NCBI GenBank assembly: GCA_002393195.1
Contig: DGIK01000219.1
Coordinates: forward strand, 1-26,505
DNA: 26,505 nt
Reading direction: 5' to 3'
Source: Bacteroidales bacterium UBA3824
GTDB lineage: Bacteria; Bacteroidota; Bacteroidia; Bacteroidales; UBA3824
Part shown: positions 13,194-21,860 of the stretch, piece by piece
Layout: every line of letters starts with the position of its first letter
Position numbering within the stretch: position 1 is the first letter of the stretch
The notes under the pieces: model-generated
Seen by the model: only the letters and a program-made list of their open reading frames with translations
Database searches by the model: none
Told to the model about the DNA's origin: nothing
Program-made: the position numbers and the translations under genes

Positions 13194-14369
13194 TTACTTA
13201 TAGAGGTTTTCGTATATCAAATTAACGGCATTTCTAGAAGCGACACCGTATGCTTGTAAATATTTAGAGCAAAATAACGATGAAACTTCTTTCCGGTAAG
13301 ATATATTCATGTTTTTTATTTCACGTAATAATATATCTTCTGTGGATATGTTTTCACATTTTAATTCTTTCCTGATGTCAAAATATAAACCTCTGTTTTT
13401 TGCGTATTCATCATAATCATAGCAATATGTGAGTATTGGTTTGTTCATTATGCTGTAATCAAATATGATTGATGAATAATCGGAAATTAATATGTCAGAC
13501 ATCAACATTAATTCGCTCAAATTTGTATAATCAGAAACATTTTGAACAAAAAAATTGGACTTAATATTTAAAACTTTTACAACTTCATAGTGCATCCGTA
13601 ACAATAATACATAATCGTCGCCCAAATATTTTTCCCATTTGTCCAAATTAATTGGTACGCTGAAAATTACATTGTTACCCACATCCCTTATATATTCTCT
13701 ATAAGTCGGTGCATATAATATAACTTTTTTATGACAAGGAATGCCAAACTTTGTTTTTATTGTATTCTGATATTCGATAGTATTATTTTGGTATAATTCA
13801 TCATTCCTGGGATATCCCGTAATATGAAAATATTCTTTAGGTATTTTCATTGCTTTTGAGAATATTTCTGCTTCAAATTCACCTTGTGCCAAAAAATCAC
13901 AAAACTGCATTCGTTTTGTAAGAGCCATTTCTGTATTATTTATATCTACTCCCATTTTTTTTATTGGAGTACCATGCCATGTATTCAAATAAAACGTGTT
14001 TTTTCCTATAAAATTTAAACCACGGGTCATGCTGGAGTTCGTTATCCATACGCGTGCCTTTAATAGCATTTTGTAATATGTGAATGTATCTATTTTTATT
14101 TTTTCCCCACATGGAACTACAAATTTTTGAGGTTCTATAAATGCCCATATAAATTTATAATTTTCAAATCGTTTATCTTTAAGCAATTGTTTGTAAATAA
14201 AGAACGGACTATCATCAAATCTTTTACCACCAAATGATGTGAAAACGATTAGCTTGCTGTCTGGTTTCACAAATATTTTTATCATTGATACAATGACCAT
14301 TCCAACATAATAATAGATGTTGTAAAAATATTTGTTGTACTTTACTTTATAAATCAGTGATTTAAACAT
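13194..14369 (-). CDS. CDP-glycerol:poly(glycerophosphate) glycerophosphotransferase-like (TagB/TagF family)
   Basis: 391 residues with the Glyphos_transf pattern: WHGTPIKKMG (131-140), GYPRNDEL (185-192), ILYAPTYR (217-224) and DILISDYSSIIFDY (292-305). The family moves polyol-phosphate from a CDP-activated donor onto a membrane-linked acceptor in teichoic-acid synthesis. A short N-terminal hydrophobic stretch (about 18-33) may dock it to the inner membrane. It follows the SDR gene by 30 bp. Together with the fused TagD-like cytidylyltransferase two genes upstream and a second family member at 20658-21854, it indicates a phosphopolyol-containing surface polymer. Donor (glycerol, ribitol or another polyol) cannot be read from the sequence. 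Confidence 0.88.
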   Translation of the reverse strand: MFKSLIYKVKYNKYFYNIYYYVGMVIVSMIKIFVKPDSKLIVFTSFGGKRFDDSPFFIYKQLLKDKRFENYKFIWAFIEPQKFVVPCGEKIKIDTFTYYKMLLKARVWITNSSMTRGLNFIGKNTFYLNTWHGTPIKKMGVDINNTEMALTKRMQFCDFLAQGEFEAEIFSKAMKIPKEYFHITGYPRNDELYQNNTIEYQNTIKTKFGIPCHKKVILYAPTYREYIRDVGNNVIFSVPINLDKWEKYLGDDYVLLLRMHYEVVKVLNIKSNFFVQNVSDYTNLSELMLMSDILISDYSSIIFDYSIMNKPILTYCYDYDEYAKNRGLYFDIRKELKCENISTEDILLREIKNMNISYRKEVSSLFCSKYLQAYGVASRNAVNLIYENLYK

Positions 14370-14399
14370 TTATAATATTTCAAATGTTAGTATTTATAT

Positions 14400-15134
14400 T
14401 TATTTAATTCTTCCTGAATTTATCTTATAGTCATACGAATGTTTACCTTCCTTTCTGAAATCTTGATGATAACGTTCCAAGACATTCTTGAAAATCTCCT
14501 CATATTGAGGGATAAAAAGATCGTCTTTGTTTTCCAAATGTTTGATGATTTCGATTGCCATAGGAGAAGAAATTGTTAAGTCAGTCTTACTTCCATTAAA
14601 ACTCGTCCCTTTCAACGAACCCGGAGATACATTCAGAATTTGATTCCTACTTCCTGTTTTTAACAATTCGACATTTACACTTTCAATGAAAATTTTCAAT
14701 GCTGCTTTGGTAGCAGCATAAACGCTGAAAAATGGACTGGACATAAAACCAGCAATGCTCACCATTATGCCACAATAAAAGTTTTCGTCATGTTCCAATT
14801 TCTCATAAAAGCGTTTTATAATACGCATAATGGAAATTGTATTGACGTTAAAACTATTTACAATATATTTTTCATCAACATCTTTGAACAAAGCAAGTTT
14901 ACCAAACCCTGCCGTTATCATTAGTGTATCAATGTTTTGAAATCTATCAAAGATACTGTAATCACCTTGAGTTAAATCAAATTGAAAACACTTAAACTTT
15001 GGATTAGTGAATTCTTCAGACAACTCTGCTTTGTCAACAATATTGACGGTTTGTACATCATTTCTTTTTGCCAATTCTGTTGCAATGCTTAATCCTATAC
15101 CGTTGGCTCCGCCTATAATCAATGCGTTTTTCAT
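14400..15134 (-). CDS. Short-chain dehydrogenase/reductase of the polysaccharide locus
   Basis: 244 residues, classical SDR size. The cofactor loop GGANGIG (8-14) sits at the N terminus. The catalytic Ser lies in MVSIAGFMSSPFF and the Tyr-Lys pair in VYAATKAAL. The substrate is unknown. In context it could make or modify the sugar or polyol that is later activated or transferred: it sits between a GT2 gene and a glycerophosphotransferase, and the cytidylyltransferase fusion is two genes upstream. Reductases beside cytidylyltransferases (TarJ, Bcs1) make ribitol-5-phosphate in other bacteria, which is a suggestion only. TarJ itself belongs to the medium-chain family. Confidence 0.85.
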   Translation of the reverse strand: MKNALIIGGANGIGLSIATELAKRNDVQTVNIVDKAELSEEFTNPKFKCFQFDLTQGDYSIFDRFQNIDTLMITAGFGKLALFKDVDEKYIVNSFNVNTISIMRIIKRFYEKLEHDENFYCGIMVSIAGFMSSPFFSVYAATKAALKIFIESVNVELLKTGSRNQILNVSPGSLKGTSFNGSKTDLTISSPMAIEIIKHLENKDDLFIPQYEEIFKNVLERYHQDFRKEGKHSYDYKINSGRIK

Positions 15135-15159
15135 AATATATATTGTGTTATATTTGATA

Positions 15160-16059
15160 TTATTTTATCAATGAACATCTACCAATTCGTCCACGCAAAC
15201 CGTCATAAAACCCTCTCAAACAATATCGTAATTGTTGCATACGCTTGGGACCATATATCAAACTTATAACAAATTTGCCAAACAAAAGTTTTAGATAATG
15301 ACTTCGTAAAATCTTGGGAAATATTGTCTCTCTTTGGATTAACAATGTATTCCGGCAATCAAAATATCTGCGGAATGGCGAATATAAACCAATTTTTCTA
15401 CCGCATAGAAAGATTTGTCTATCTCCCATTTGATGTTGCATACAGGCTTTCTTCGTTACAATTGATACAAAGCCATTTTGTGCAGCTCTAAAACAATATT
15501 CAAAATCAATATAACCAATGAACCAATCTTCTCTAAGTCGTCCTATTTTTTCAAAACACTCTCTTTTAATAAGACTTCCCGATGCAATAATATGACTGAC
15601 CTTGCAATAGGTTTCAAAACTGTCAAGTTTTTTTTGTACAAACTTATTATTTTCAATGCTGTAAAAAGGATATTCAAAACCATCATAGCCTCTATATACA
15701 GGCCCAGTCAATCCTACATTCAATCCTTCTGTTATTGCTATTTGTTCAGCCTTGTATAGGTTATCAACAAAATTAGAGTCTACAACGGAGTCTTGGTCAA
15801 ATAATATTATATGTGTCGCACCTTCAGTAAGGGCAATGTTTATACCAGTATTTTGTGCGGCGCCGATACCTTGGTTTGTATCATTATGAATTAAGCAAAC
15901 TTTCTCTTTCGATATTATCCAATTGTTTATTTCTGATATATTTATTGAACCATTATCCACATAAACAATTTTTTCAACCTGAGAAACAATAGAATCAAAT
16001 TCTCTATTTAATAGATTTATATCAGGATTATATAAAATAATTACTGCAAAAATATTCAT
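15160..16059 (-). CDS. Family 2 glycosyltransferase, rhamnosyltransferase-like
   Basis: 299 residues. A GT-A fold starts at once with MNIFAVIILYNPD. VDNGS (about 34-38) is the nucleotide-binding Asp, and ILFDQDSVVD carries the D-x-D type motif in the DQDS form typical of the RfbF/WbbL-like rhamnosyltransferases. NQGIGAAQNTGI is the usual family block. It is a cytosolic enzyme adding one sugar to the lipid-linked repeat unit. Its ATG overlaps the stop of the cytidylyltransferase fusion gene (ATGA), so the two are probably translationally coupled. The sugar is not determined by sequence. Confidence 0.88.
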   Translation of the reverse strand: MNIFAVIILYNPDINLLNREFDSIVSQVEKIVYVDNGSINISEINNWIISKEKVCLIHNDTNQGIGAAQNTGINIALTEGATHIILFDQDSVVDSNFVDNLYKAEQIAITEGLNVGLTGPVYRGYDGFEYPFYSIENNKFVQKKLDSFETYCKVSHIIASGSLIKRECFEKIGRLREDWFIGYIDFEYCFRAAQNGFVSIVTKKACMQHQMGDRQIFLCGRKIGLYSPFRRYFDCRNTLLIQRETIFPKILRSHYLKLLFGKFVISLIYGPKRMQQLRYCLRGFYDGLRGRIGRCSLIK

Positions 16060-17405
16060 ATACTCATCAAATTTTTTCTTTCTGTAAACCTTTGCATAAT
16101 ATCCGCCATTGTAATAGATTCTTTTTTAGAAAGTTTGCTTGTTATAAACCTGTTGTTTATTATGCAACTTATAAACTCTTGGATTTCATATCTCAAGCCA
16201 GCATCATCCCATTGATAGAAAAACTTTTTGTTTTTATTTTGGTCTTCGTAACGGAGTTCAAAATAATCAGTCTTCCACCACGGAGCGGGAACGTATGCGT
16301 ATCCTTTTGTGCCTGAAATTACAAGATTACCTTCCGTCTTAACACCCAACCCAACTTTGAAAGAACAAACGGCGTTTTTGAAACGTAATACACCTTTTGT
16401 GTACATATCCACACCGTCTTTCATTTGAGAATAAAAATTGATATTTTCATACTCTGTACCACAAAGCCTTAGAATTGGCAACAACGGATAACTGCCAAGT
16501 TCATAGAAGGAACCGCCAGCTTGTGTAGAATCAAACTCTCTGAGAGACATATTATCATCCCAAAGTTTTGACAAGGATGCCTCCACGTCAACAACCTGTC
16601 CTATAACACCTGATTTTATCATTACCATCAAATGATTAAAAGCCGGACAATAGGCGGTTTTGTTAGCCTCCATCAACACACATTTTTGTTTTTCTGCGAG
16701 ACTGAAAATTTCTTTTGCCCTGTCAACTTTCAGGACCATTGGAGTTTCTACCAAAACATGTTTCTTTCTATTTAATGCTTCCTTGATATATTCGTAGTGT
16801 GTTAAATGGGGCGTTGCAATGTACACTGCATCCACATTTTCAAATAGATCTTCAATGTTTTTGCACGGTTTTACACCTTGTTTTTTTTCAACCAATTGCA
16901 GTGTTTTGTTATGGTCAATATCGTATGCGGCAGATATTTTAATACCATTTACAATGCTGGCTTCGCTTGGGAAGCGGTTTGCGACGCGTCCACAACCAAT
17001 TATGCCAACATTAACATCTTGGGTTGTTTCTGCTCGCAGCATTGTCGAACTAATACCCTCTGTACGTGGTAGATATACAACTTTACAATATTCGTTGAGA
17101 TAATCAAATTTCCCTATCCAATCGCTGCCAATGGCAAAAATATCGACATTGTATTTTTGTATGTCGTCAATTTTTTGACCTACATATTCTTCAATGATTA
17201 CCTTGTCGGCATATCCTGTTGCTTTTACTGCTTCAATGCGTTCAAGAACATTGTTTCTGACGTTGAGTTTCCCTCTACCTTTGTCAAAAGTATCGCTTGT
17301 AACTCCTACAATCAAATAATCGCCAAGTTCTTTTGCACGACGTAGAAGATTGATATGCCCTCGGTGCAGAAGGTCGTATGTTCCGTATGTGATGACGCGG
17401 GTCAT
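16056..17405 (-). CDS. Fusion of TagD-like glycerol-3-phosphate cytidylyltransferase and Gfo/Idh/MocA oxidoreductase
   Basis: 449 residues in two domains. Residues 1-125 closely follow TagD: VITYGTYDLLHRGHINLLRR with HxGH (14-17), IFAIGSDWIGKFDYL (89-103) and VVYLPRTEGISST (109-121). They should activate a polyol phosphate with CTP. From 131 a Rossmann oxidoreductase begins, NVGIIGCGRVANRF, with IATPHLTHYEYIKEAL and AGGSFYELGSYPL, the Tyr form of the Gfo/Idh/MocA active-site block. The EKP motif of the family reads ETP (220-222), so the usual lysine is missing. The fusion resembles in principle the Bcs1-type CDP-ribitol synthases (activation plus reduction on one chain) but uses different domains. 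Neighbours are two glycerophosphotransferases. The start is ATG 17405. Confidence 0.9.
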   Translation of the reverse strand: MTRVITYGTYDLLHRGHINLLRRAKELGDYLIVGVTSDTFDKGRGKLNVRNNVLERIEAVKATGYADKVIIEEYVGQKIDDIQKYNVDIFAIGSDWIGKFDYLNEYCKVVYLPRTEGISSTMLRAETTQDVNVGIIGCGRVANRFPSEASIVNGIKISAAYDIDHNKTLQLVEKKQGVKPCKNIEDLFENVDAVYIATPHLTHYEYIKEALNRKKHVLVETPMVLKVDRAKEIFSLAEKQKCVLMEANKTAYCPAFNHLMVMIKSGVIGQVVDVEASLSKLWDDNMSLREFDSTQAGGSFYELGSYPLLPILRLCGTEYENINFYSQMKDGVDMYTKGVLRFKNAVCSFKVGLGVKTEGNLVISGTKGYAYVPAPWWKTDYFELRYEDQNKNKKFFYQWDDAGLRYEIQEFISCIINNRFITSKLSKKESITMADIMQRFTERKNLMSI

Positions 17406-17440
17406 GATTTTTTTATTGTTAAGTTAATGCTTCACAAACG

Positions 17441-18505
17441 TTAAATCGTATCAAAAGCTTTTATATAATCCTCCTTACTTGATGGCTTGTAGAGCATTTC
17501 AAAATTTTTAAGATTAAGTGCTTTCTTCATGCTTAGTGCCAAATTTTCAACGTTTTCTACATCCACAACATATCCATTGTAATCATCCTGAATAATCTTT
17601 GGAATAATATCCAAACATCTTGCGGCAACGCAAGGCACACCAAGATAAAGTGCTTCTAAAAGAGCATTAGGAAGCCCTTCGTGACGAGAAGGAAATATAA
17701 AACAATGACAATTCACAATCCATTTGTAAGGATTGCTGTCATATCCAACAAAGTGTACACAATCGTCAAGGCTGTGTTCTTTTATTATATTTTTGACATT
17801 GTTAAAGAAATCAGTGTCTTTTTCATAAGGTCCAACGAAATACAAATGTGCATTTGGAATGCTGTTTTTTACCATGGCAAATGCTTTAATAGCAACATCA
17901 TTGGCTTTATTGTAGCATATACGACCTACGCTGACATAATTGACAACATCATTGTCTGCAAAAGGCGACTCTGCTATTTTACATTTATCAATATAATCAT
18001 AATCCAAAATATTATGCAGTACGACAATTTTACTGTGTGGAATGCCACATTGATTATGCATTTCCTCCTTCATTTCTTCTTGTTGCACAATAATTCTATC
18101 AGCATAACGATAAACCATTTTCATTGTAATACGAGTAGTCCACGCATAATAGTTCATCATGCCTGTACTTCTTATTATTATTTTTTTACCTAAAAATTTA
18201 GACGCCACAATAGCTAATCTATTAACAACGGTTTGAGAACCATATATCAAGTAAGGATTTTCACGTTTGATTATTTTCATCATCTTAAAAAGAGAGAATA
18301 TAGATTTTGATTTATAAGATGAAAAAGACACATCTAATTCTTGTGGTATAAAATCTAAAATGGACTTATCATCACCGAGGATAACGAATTTTACTTCAAA
18401 AACATTAGATAGAATTTTGCCAATTGTAATAGTTATACGGTTGGCACCATCAATAACACCTTGAAGAAAAATTAATATTTTCTTTTTCTTGAATTGATTA
18501 TCCAT
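17441..18505 (-). CDS. Family 4 glycosyltransferase
   Basis: 354 residues, GT-B fold. The N-terminal half has the acceptor loop ILIFLQGVIDGANRITI and KIIIRSTGMMNYYAW. The C-terminal half has VNYVSVGRICYNKANDVAIKAFAM, VHFVGYDSNPYKWI and the E-x7-E signature in FPSRHEGLPNALLEALYLGVPCVA. A cytosolic retaining enzyme that adds one sugar to the lipid-linked repeat. It is intact, unlike the split GT4 at the operon end. It sits 35 bp upstream of the cytidylyltransferase fusion and 67 bp after the EEP-fold gene. Sugar specificity is unknown. Confidence 0.9.
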   Translation of the reverse strand: MDNQFKKKKILIFLQGVIDGANRITITIGKILSNVFEVKFVILGDDKSILDFIPQELDVSFSSYKSKSIFSLFKMMKIIKRENPYLIYGSQTVVNRLAIVASKFLGKKIIIRSTGMMNYYAWTTRITMKMVYRYADRIIVQQEEMKEEMHNQCGIPHSKIVVLHNILDYDYIDKCKIAESPFADNDVVNYVSVGRICYNKANDVAIKAFAMVKNSIPNAHLYFVGPYEKDTDFFNNVKNIIKEHSLDDCVHFVGYDSNPYKWIVNCHCFIFPSRHEGLPNALLEALYLGVPCVAARCLDIIPKIIQDDYNGYVVDVENVENLALSMKKALNLKNFEMLYKPSSKEDYIKAFDTI

Positions 18506-18572
18506 TTGTTATTGTTTAGTTATGATAATTATCTCTGCTTGTCTATTCTGTAATGACTAATTTACAAACTGA

Positions 18573-19409
18573 TTACTTATGAACAAGTTGTAAATTAACG
18601 ATAACAGGATTGTGATCTGAAAGCATAAATTGCACATCTTCTTTTGGTATATTTACCTCAAAAACATTAAAATAATTTTTGCTTACAAAAATATAGTCAA
18701 TTTTATTTCTTTGCTCTATGGGTTTTTTACCAAACTTATGAAAAGTATATTTTACTCCCTTTATTAGAGATGCAATTTTATATGAATCAACAAGTTCATT
18801 AGAATCTACTATAATATGATATGCCTCAGAATTTTGTGAAATATTAAAATCTCCTGATAAAATAACAGCATGCCCTAACGTATTTTTTTTTATCCAGTTA
18901 ATTATTAATTTTGCACTTTCTATCCTTGCGATTTTTCCCTTATGGTCCAAATGTGTATTTAAAACATATATAGTTTGTTTTTTTATATTTTCTATTTTAG
19001 CCCAAGTTACAACTCTTGGGAATTTGGCATCCCATCCTATAGACCCCTTTTTTTCAGGTGTTTCTGAAAGCCAAAAACATCCCGTTTCTAATAATTTTAT
19101 TTTCAACGTATCAAACAAAATAACAGGCATGCTTTGACCATCCCATGGATATACACCTACGCTTTTATATCTTGGTAATGATTCTTGTAAATATTTTAGT
19201 TGGGGTTCAAGAACCTCTTGAAGACATATTATATCGGGTTTCTCGCTGTTAAAAAAAAGAGTAACAAGACGTTTACGATTATCCCAATTATTGACTCCAT
19301 CTGTATTATTTTCAAAACGTATATTTAAAGAAACAATTTTGAGCGTGTCCGTTTGAAAAAAACAGCAACTTAATAAAGTAATGAATATAAATAAAACTGT
19401 TTTCAGCAT
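18573..19409 (-). CDS. Exported endonuclease/exonuclease/phosphatase (EEP) family protein
   Basis: 278 residues. The N terminus MLKTVLFIFITLLSCC is a signal sequence with a possible lipoprotein Cys (LLSC, Cys15), so the enzyme is exported and perhaps membrane-anchored. The EEP fold is complete: LNIRFEN, CLQEVLEPQ (metal Glu), NTHLDHKG (His), SGDFNIS (Asp-Asn), IDYIFVSKN and SDHNPV (Asp-His). Family members cut phosphodiesters in DNA, RNA, phosphoinositides or sphingomyelin. It lies inside the polysaccharide operon between polymerase and GT4, with the same low GC, so a role in trimming a phosphodiester-linked polymer is attractive, but that is inference. It could also be a passenger gene. Confidence 0.85.
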   Translation of the reverse strand: MLKTVLFIFITLLSCCFFQTDTLKIVSLNIRFENNTDGVNNWDNRKRLVTLFFNSEKPDIICLQEVLEPQLKYLQESLPRYKSVGVYPWDGQSMPVILFDTLKIKLLETGCFWLSETPEKKGSIGWDAKFPRVVTWAKIENIKKQTIYVLNTHLDHKGKIARIESAKLIINWIKKNTLGHAVILSGDFNISQNSEAYHIIVDSNELVDSYKIASLIKGVKYTFHKFGKKPIEQRNKIDYIFVSKNYFNVFEVNIPKEDVQFMLSDHNPVIVNLQLVHK

Positions 19410-19430
19410 TTTTTCATCAATTTTATTTAA

Positions 19431-20630
19431 TCATCTAAACGATAATCTTTTAAATTTGTCAAATGTTATGTAAGAACAAATACCTATTAATGCAAATGTA
19501 GATGGAAATATAAAATCATTCCATAAAAAACATATTAAAAGGGAAGCCAAAACAGATACAACCCAATATGACTGATATGTATTAACGCCTTTAAATTTTA
19601 TATTGATACATATTAAAAAAAACGGTACAATCATATTTGCAAAAACGGGAAGGAAATATAAAATTCCACCACCAACCAACATATCGAGATAAGAGGACTC
19701 ACATTCTAAAACACCCAAAAATCCTCCACTTTCATGGTATCCACCAATCCCAATCCCCCACAACGGACTATTATAAAACAAAGACAAAGCGTATCCTATA
19801 ATATCGCCACGTACATCATAGGTTAAACTTCTTTGCCTCGCATCTGATTCACTGAAATAATACACATCTGAGTTAGTTACAACATTGATTAAATTAGCGA
19901 AGGCTCTTGGCAGTAACGTTTCGAAATTAATTATGATTATCAAACCAACAAGCAACATTAATATCATATACCATCTGATGCGCCCCTTCGACAAAACAAC
20001 TAATAGAATTAAAAGAAAAACCAAAGACACAAATGATGTTTTTGAAAAAACAAAAAATGAATTAATCCAAGTGAAAAATATTAAGAAAAAAATATTCATG
20101 TAAATATGTTTTTTAAAGATGATATCTGTGATGCATAGTGCCTGAGATACTGCAAAAAACAATGTTAAATAACTCTTATCAATCAACGCTAATTCACGCC
20201 AATTAGCGAAATTACCTCCCATATAAATAACTAAAACATGTAAACATCCTAATAGCGTTAATAACTTTATAGAAAAGCCAATATCTTCCAAACAATTAAT
20301 TTTAGAATATTGCGCATAATACAAGAAAAAAAAATAATCTATAAAAGGGAAAATAATACCATAAGTATATATTAATCCAGCAAAGACATGGGACACAAAC
20401 ATTATTATTAAACAAAATATCCCACTATAAAACAACATATTAACATTTTTATCATAAATAGCAATTCGATGTTTTTTATTACCTGTCAAAAAAAGGAATA
20501 AAATTGCGATTTCTATTATGTATCCTACTGAAAAACTAAATTTCCGTTTAACCAAAAAGTCAACTAATATCATTAGACTAGATAACAATATCCAGCTATT
20601 ATGAAACTGGTTATATAATAATTTTTTCAT
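19431..20630 (-). CDS. wzy: Wzy-like O-antigen/capsule polymerase
   Basis: 399 residues, almost all hydrophobic, with roughly ten to twelve membrane segments. The large periplasmic loop holds YDVRGDIIGYALSLFYNSPLWGIGIGGYHESGG and CESSYLDMLVGGG, matching the R-x-x-x-x...PxxGxGxG..E/H-S pattern of the Wzy_C/O-antigen ligase superfamily. Polymerises lipid-linked repeat units on the periplasmic face of the inner membrane after Wzx export. Ligase (WaaL) activity cannot be excluded by sequence, but position between flippase and transferases favours polymerase. It is one of the most AT-rich genes here. Confidence 0.8.
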   Translation of the reverse strand: MKKLLYNQFHNSWILLSSLMILVDFLVKRKFSFSVGYIIEIAILFLFLTGNKKHRIAIYDKNVNMLFYSGIFCLIIMFVSHVFAGLIYTYGIIFPFIDYFFFLYYAQYSKINCLEDIGFSIKLLTLLGCLHVLVIYMGGNFANWRELALIDKSYLTLFFAVSQALCITDIIFKKHIYMNIFFLIFFTWINSFFVFSKTSFVSLVFLLILLVVLSKGRIRWYMILMLLVGLIIIINFETLLPRAFANLINVVTNSDVYYFSESDARQRSLTYDVRGDIIGYALSLFYNSPLWGIGIGGYHESGGFLGVLECESSYLDMLVGGGILYFLPVFANMIVPFFLICINIKFKGVNTYQSYWVVSVLASLLICFLWNDFIFPSTFALIGICSYITFDKFKRLSFR

Positions 20631-20657
20631 AAAGTAACTTTATGTATGATATGATGA

Positions 20658-21854
20658 TTAGTTGTTTTCTTGCATCCAATTTACCAAAGCCGCGCAAGCA
20701 TGACCATTTTCGTAGGTTTTCAGAACATTATCAACAAAAAACTTCAAATTGTCTTGATACATTTGGTTGTTAAAACTCGAAAGATTTTGTATTAATTCGT
20801 TTTCTGTGTATGCAACTGGAAATGGCAAGGATGACACATCAAAACTTAAAGCACCTCGTTCTTGTCCGGTATATTCCTCAAAATCGGGCATATACATAAA
20901 AATAGGTCTTCTTGTATAGCAGAAATCAAATGGAGATGACGAATAATCTGTGATAAGCACATCAGAAACCAACAACAATTCTTGCATATCATCATAATCA
21001 GAAACATTAATCGTTTTAGGATTATCCACTTGAAATATGTTTGAGTGTTTCATTATCGGATGCAGTCTGATTAATACATAATAATCTTTTCCTAATTTAT
21101 TATATAAAACCTTTAAAACATCACTCCAATCCATAATGTAGTTATTGAAGTTAAAACCATTTCTGAATGTGGGTGCATACAATAAGATATGAGACGACTC
21201 TGGTATATTATATTGTTTGTAAATACATTTCCTTTTCTCGTTAAATACATCCGAACTAAAGAATATGTCATTACGAGGAGTACCAGCCTCAAGTATTTCA
21301 CCTGAATATAATTGCGCCCTTCTTATTTCTGCTGTTCGCATAGCACAAGACGACAACATCAAATCGGTTAATTGATTTTGTTTTTGTAACCATTTTGTAT
21401 ATGTCACAATATTTGCTCGATATGCATCTGTTTCTATTGGCTTTAGACCATAACTTGCGTGCCATGTCATAATATACTTTTGACCTTTCCTTTTGCTGAT
21501 TATTTCGTGATGTTTGAATCTCGTATTATGGATAATAAACTTAGCTGTATTTACATTGTAAATAAAAGACAGCGAGTTAATAACGCTAGTAAAAACGACT
21601 TTAATACCATTTGGAAGGTGCGACAATGTTTTTTTGCGTCTTTTGTCAAATGCCCACACTATCTCATATTGTCCCACACAATTCTTCAAGATATACTCTG
21701 TTATATATTTGGGGTTACATGAATATTGAGAACCCATTGAAAAAATAAATATCCTGTTTGATTTAACACTTGTTAGTAATCTTATGATATATGTAAGAAT
21801 AACAACTCTTACATAAAGAAAGATATTTAAAATTTTTTTGATAAAACTCTTCAT
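20658..21854 (-). CDS. Second CDP-glycerol glycerophosphotransferase-like protein
   Basis: 398 residues, same family as the protein at 13194-14369 but clearly diverged: WHASYGLKPI (131-140) instead of WHGTPIK, GTPRND (191-196), LLYAPTFRNG (225-233) and VLITDYSSSPFDF (299-311). An N-terminal hydrophobic segment (about 10-27) suggests membrane association. Two different copies in one locus would fit a priming enzyme and a second transferase, as TagB and TagF do, or two different acceptors. The gene starts 6 bp after the flippase stop and is followed by the polymerase gene at 27 bp. Confidence 0.88.
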   Translation of the reverse strand: MKSFIKKILNIFLYVRVVILTYIIRLLTSVKSNRIFIFSMGSQYSCNPKYITEYILKNCVGQYEIVWAFDKRRKKTLSHLPNGIKVVFTSVINSLSFIYNVNTAKFIIHNTRFKHHEIISKRKGQKYIMTWHASYGLKPIETDAYRANIVTYTKWLQKQNQLTDLMLSSCAMRTAEIRRAQLYSGEILEAGTPRNDIFFSSDVFNEKRKCIYKQYNIPESSHILLYAPTFRNGFNFNNYIMDWSDVLKVLYNKLGKDYYVLIRLHPIMKHSNIFQVDNPKTINVSDYDDMQELLLVSDVLITDYSSSPFDFCYTRRPIFMYMPDFEEYTGQERGALSFDVSSLPFPVAYTENELIQNLSSFNNQMYQDNLKFFVDNVLKTYENGHACAALVNWMQENN

Positions 21855-21860
21855 GTGTGT

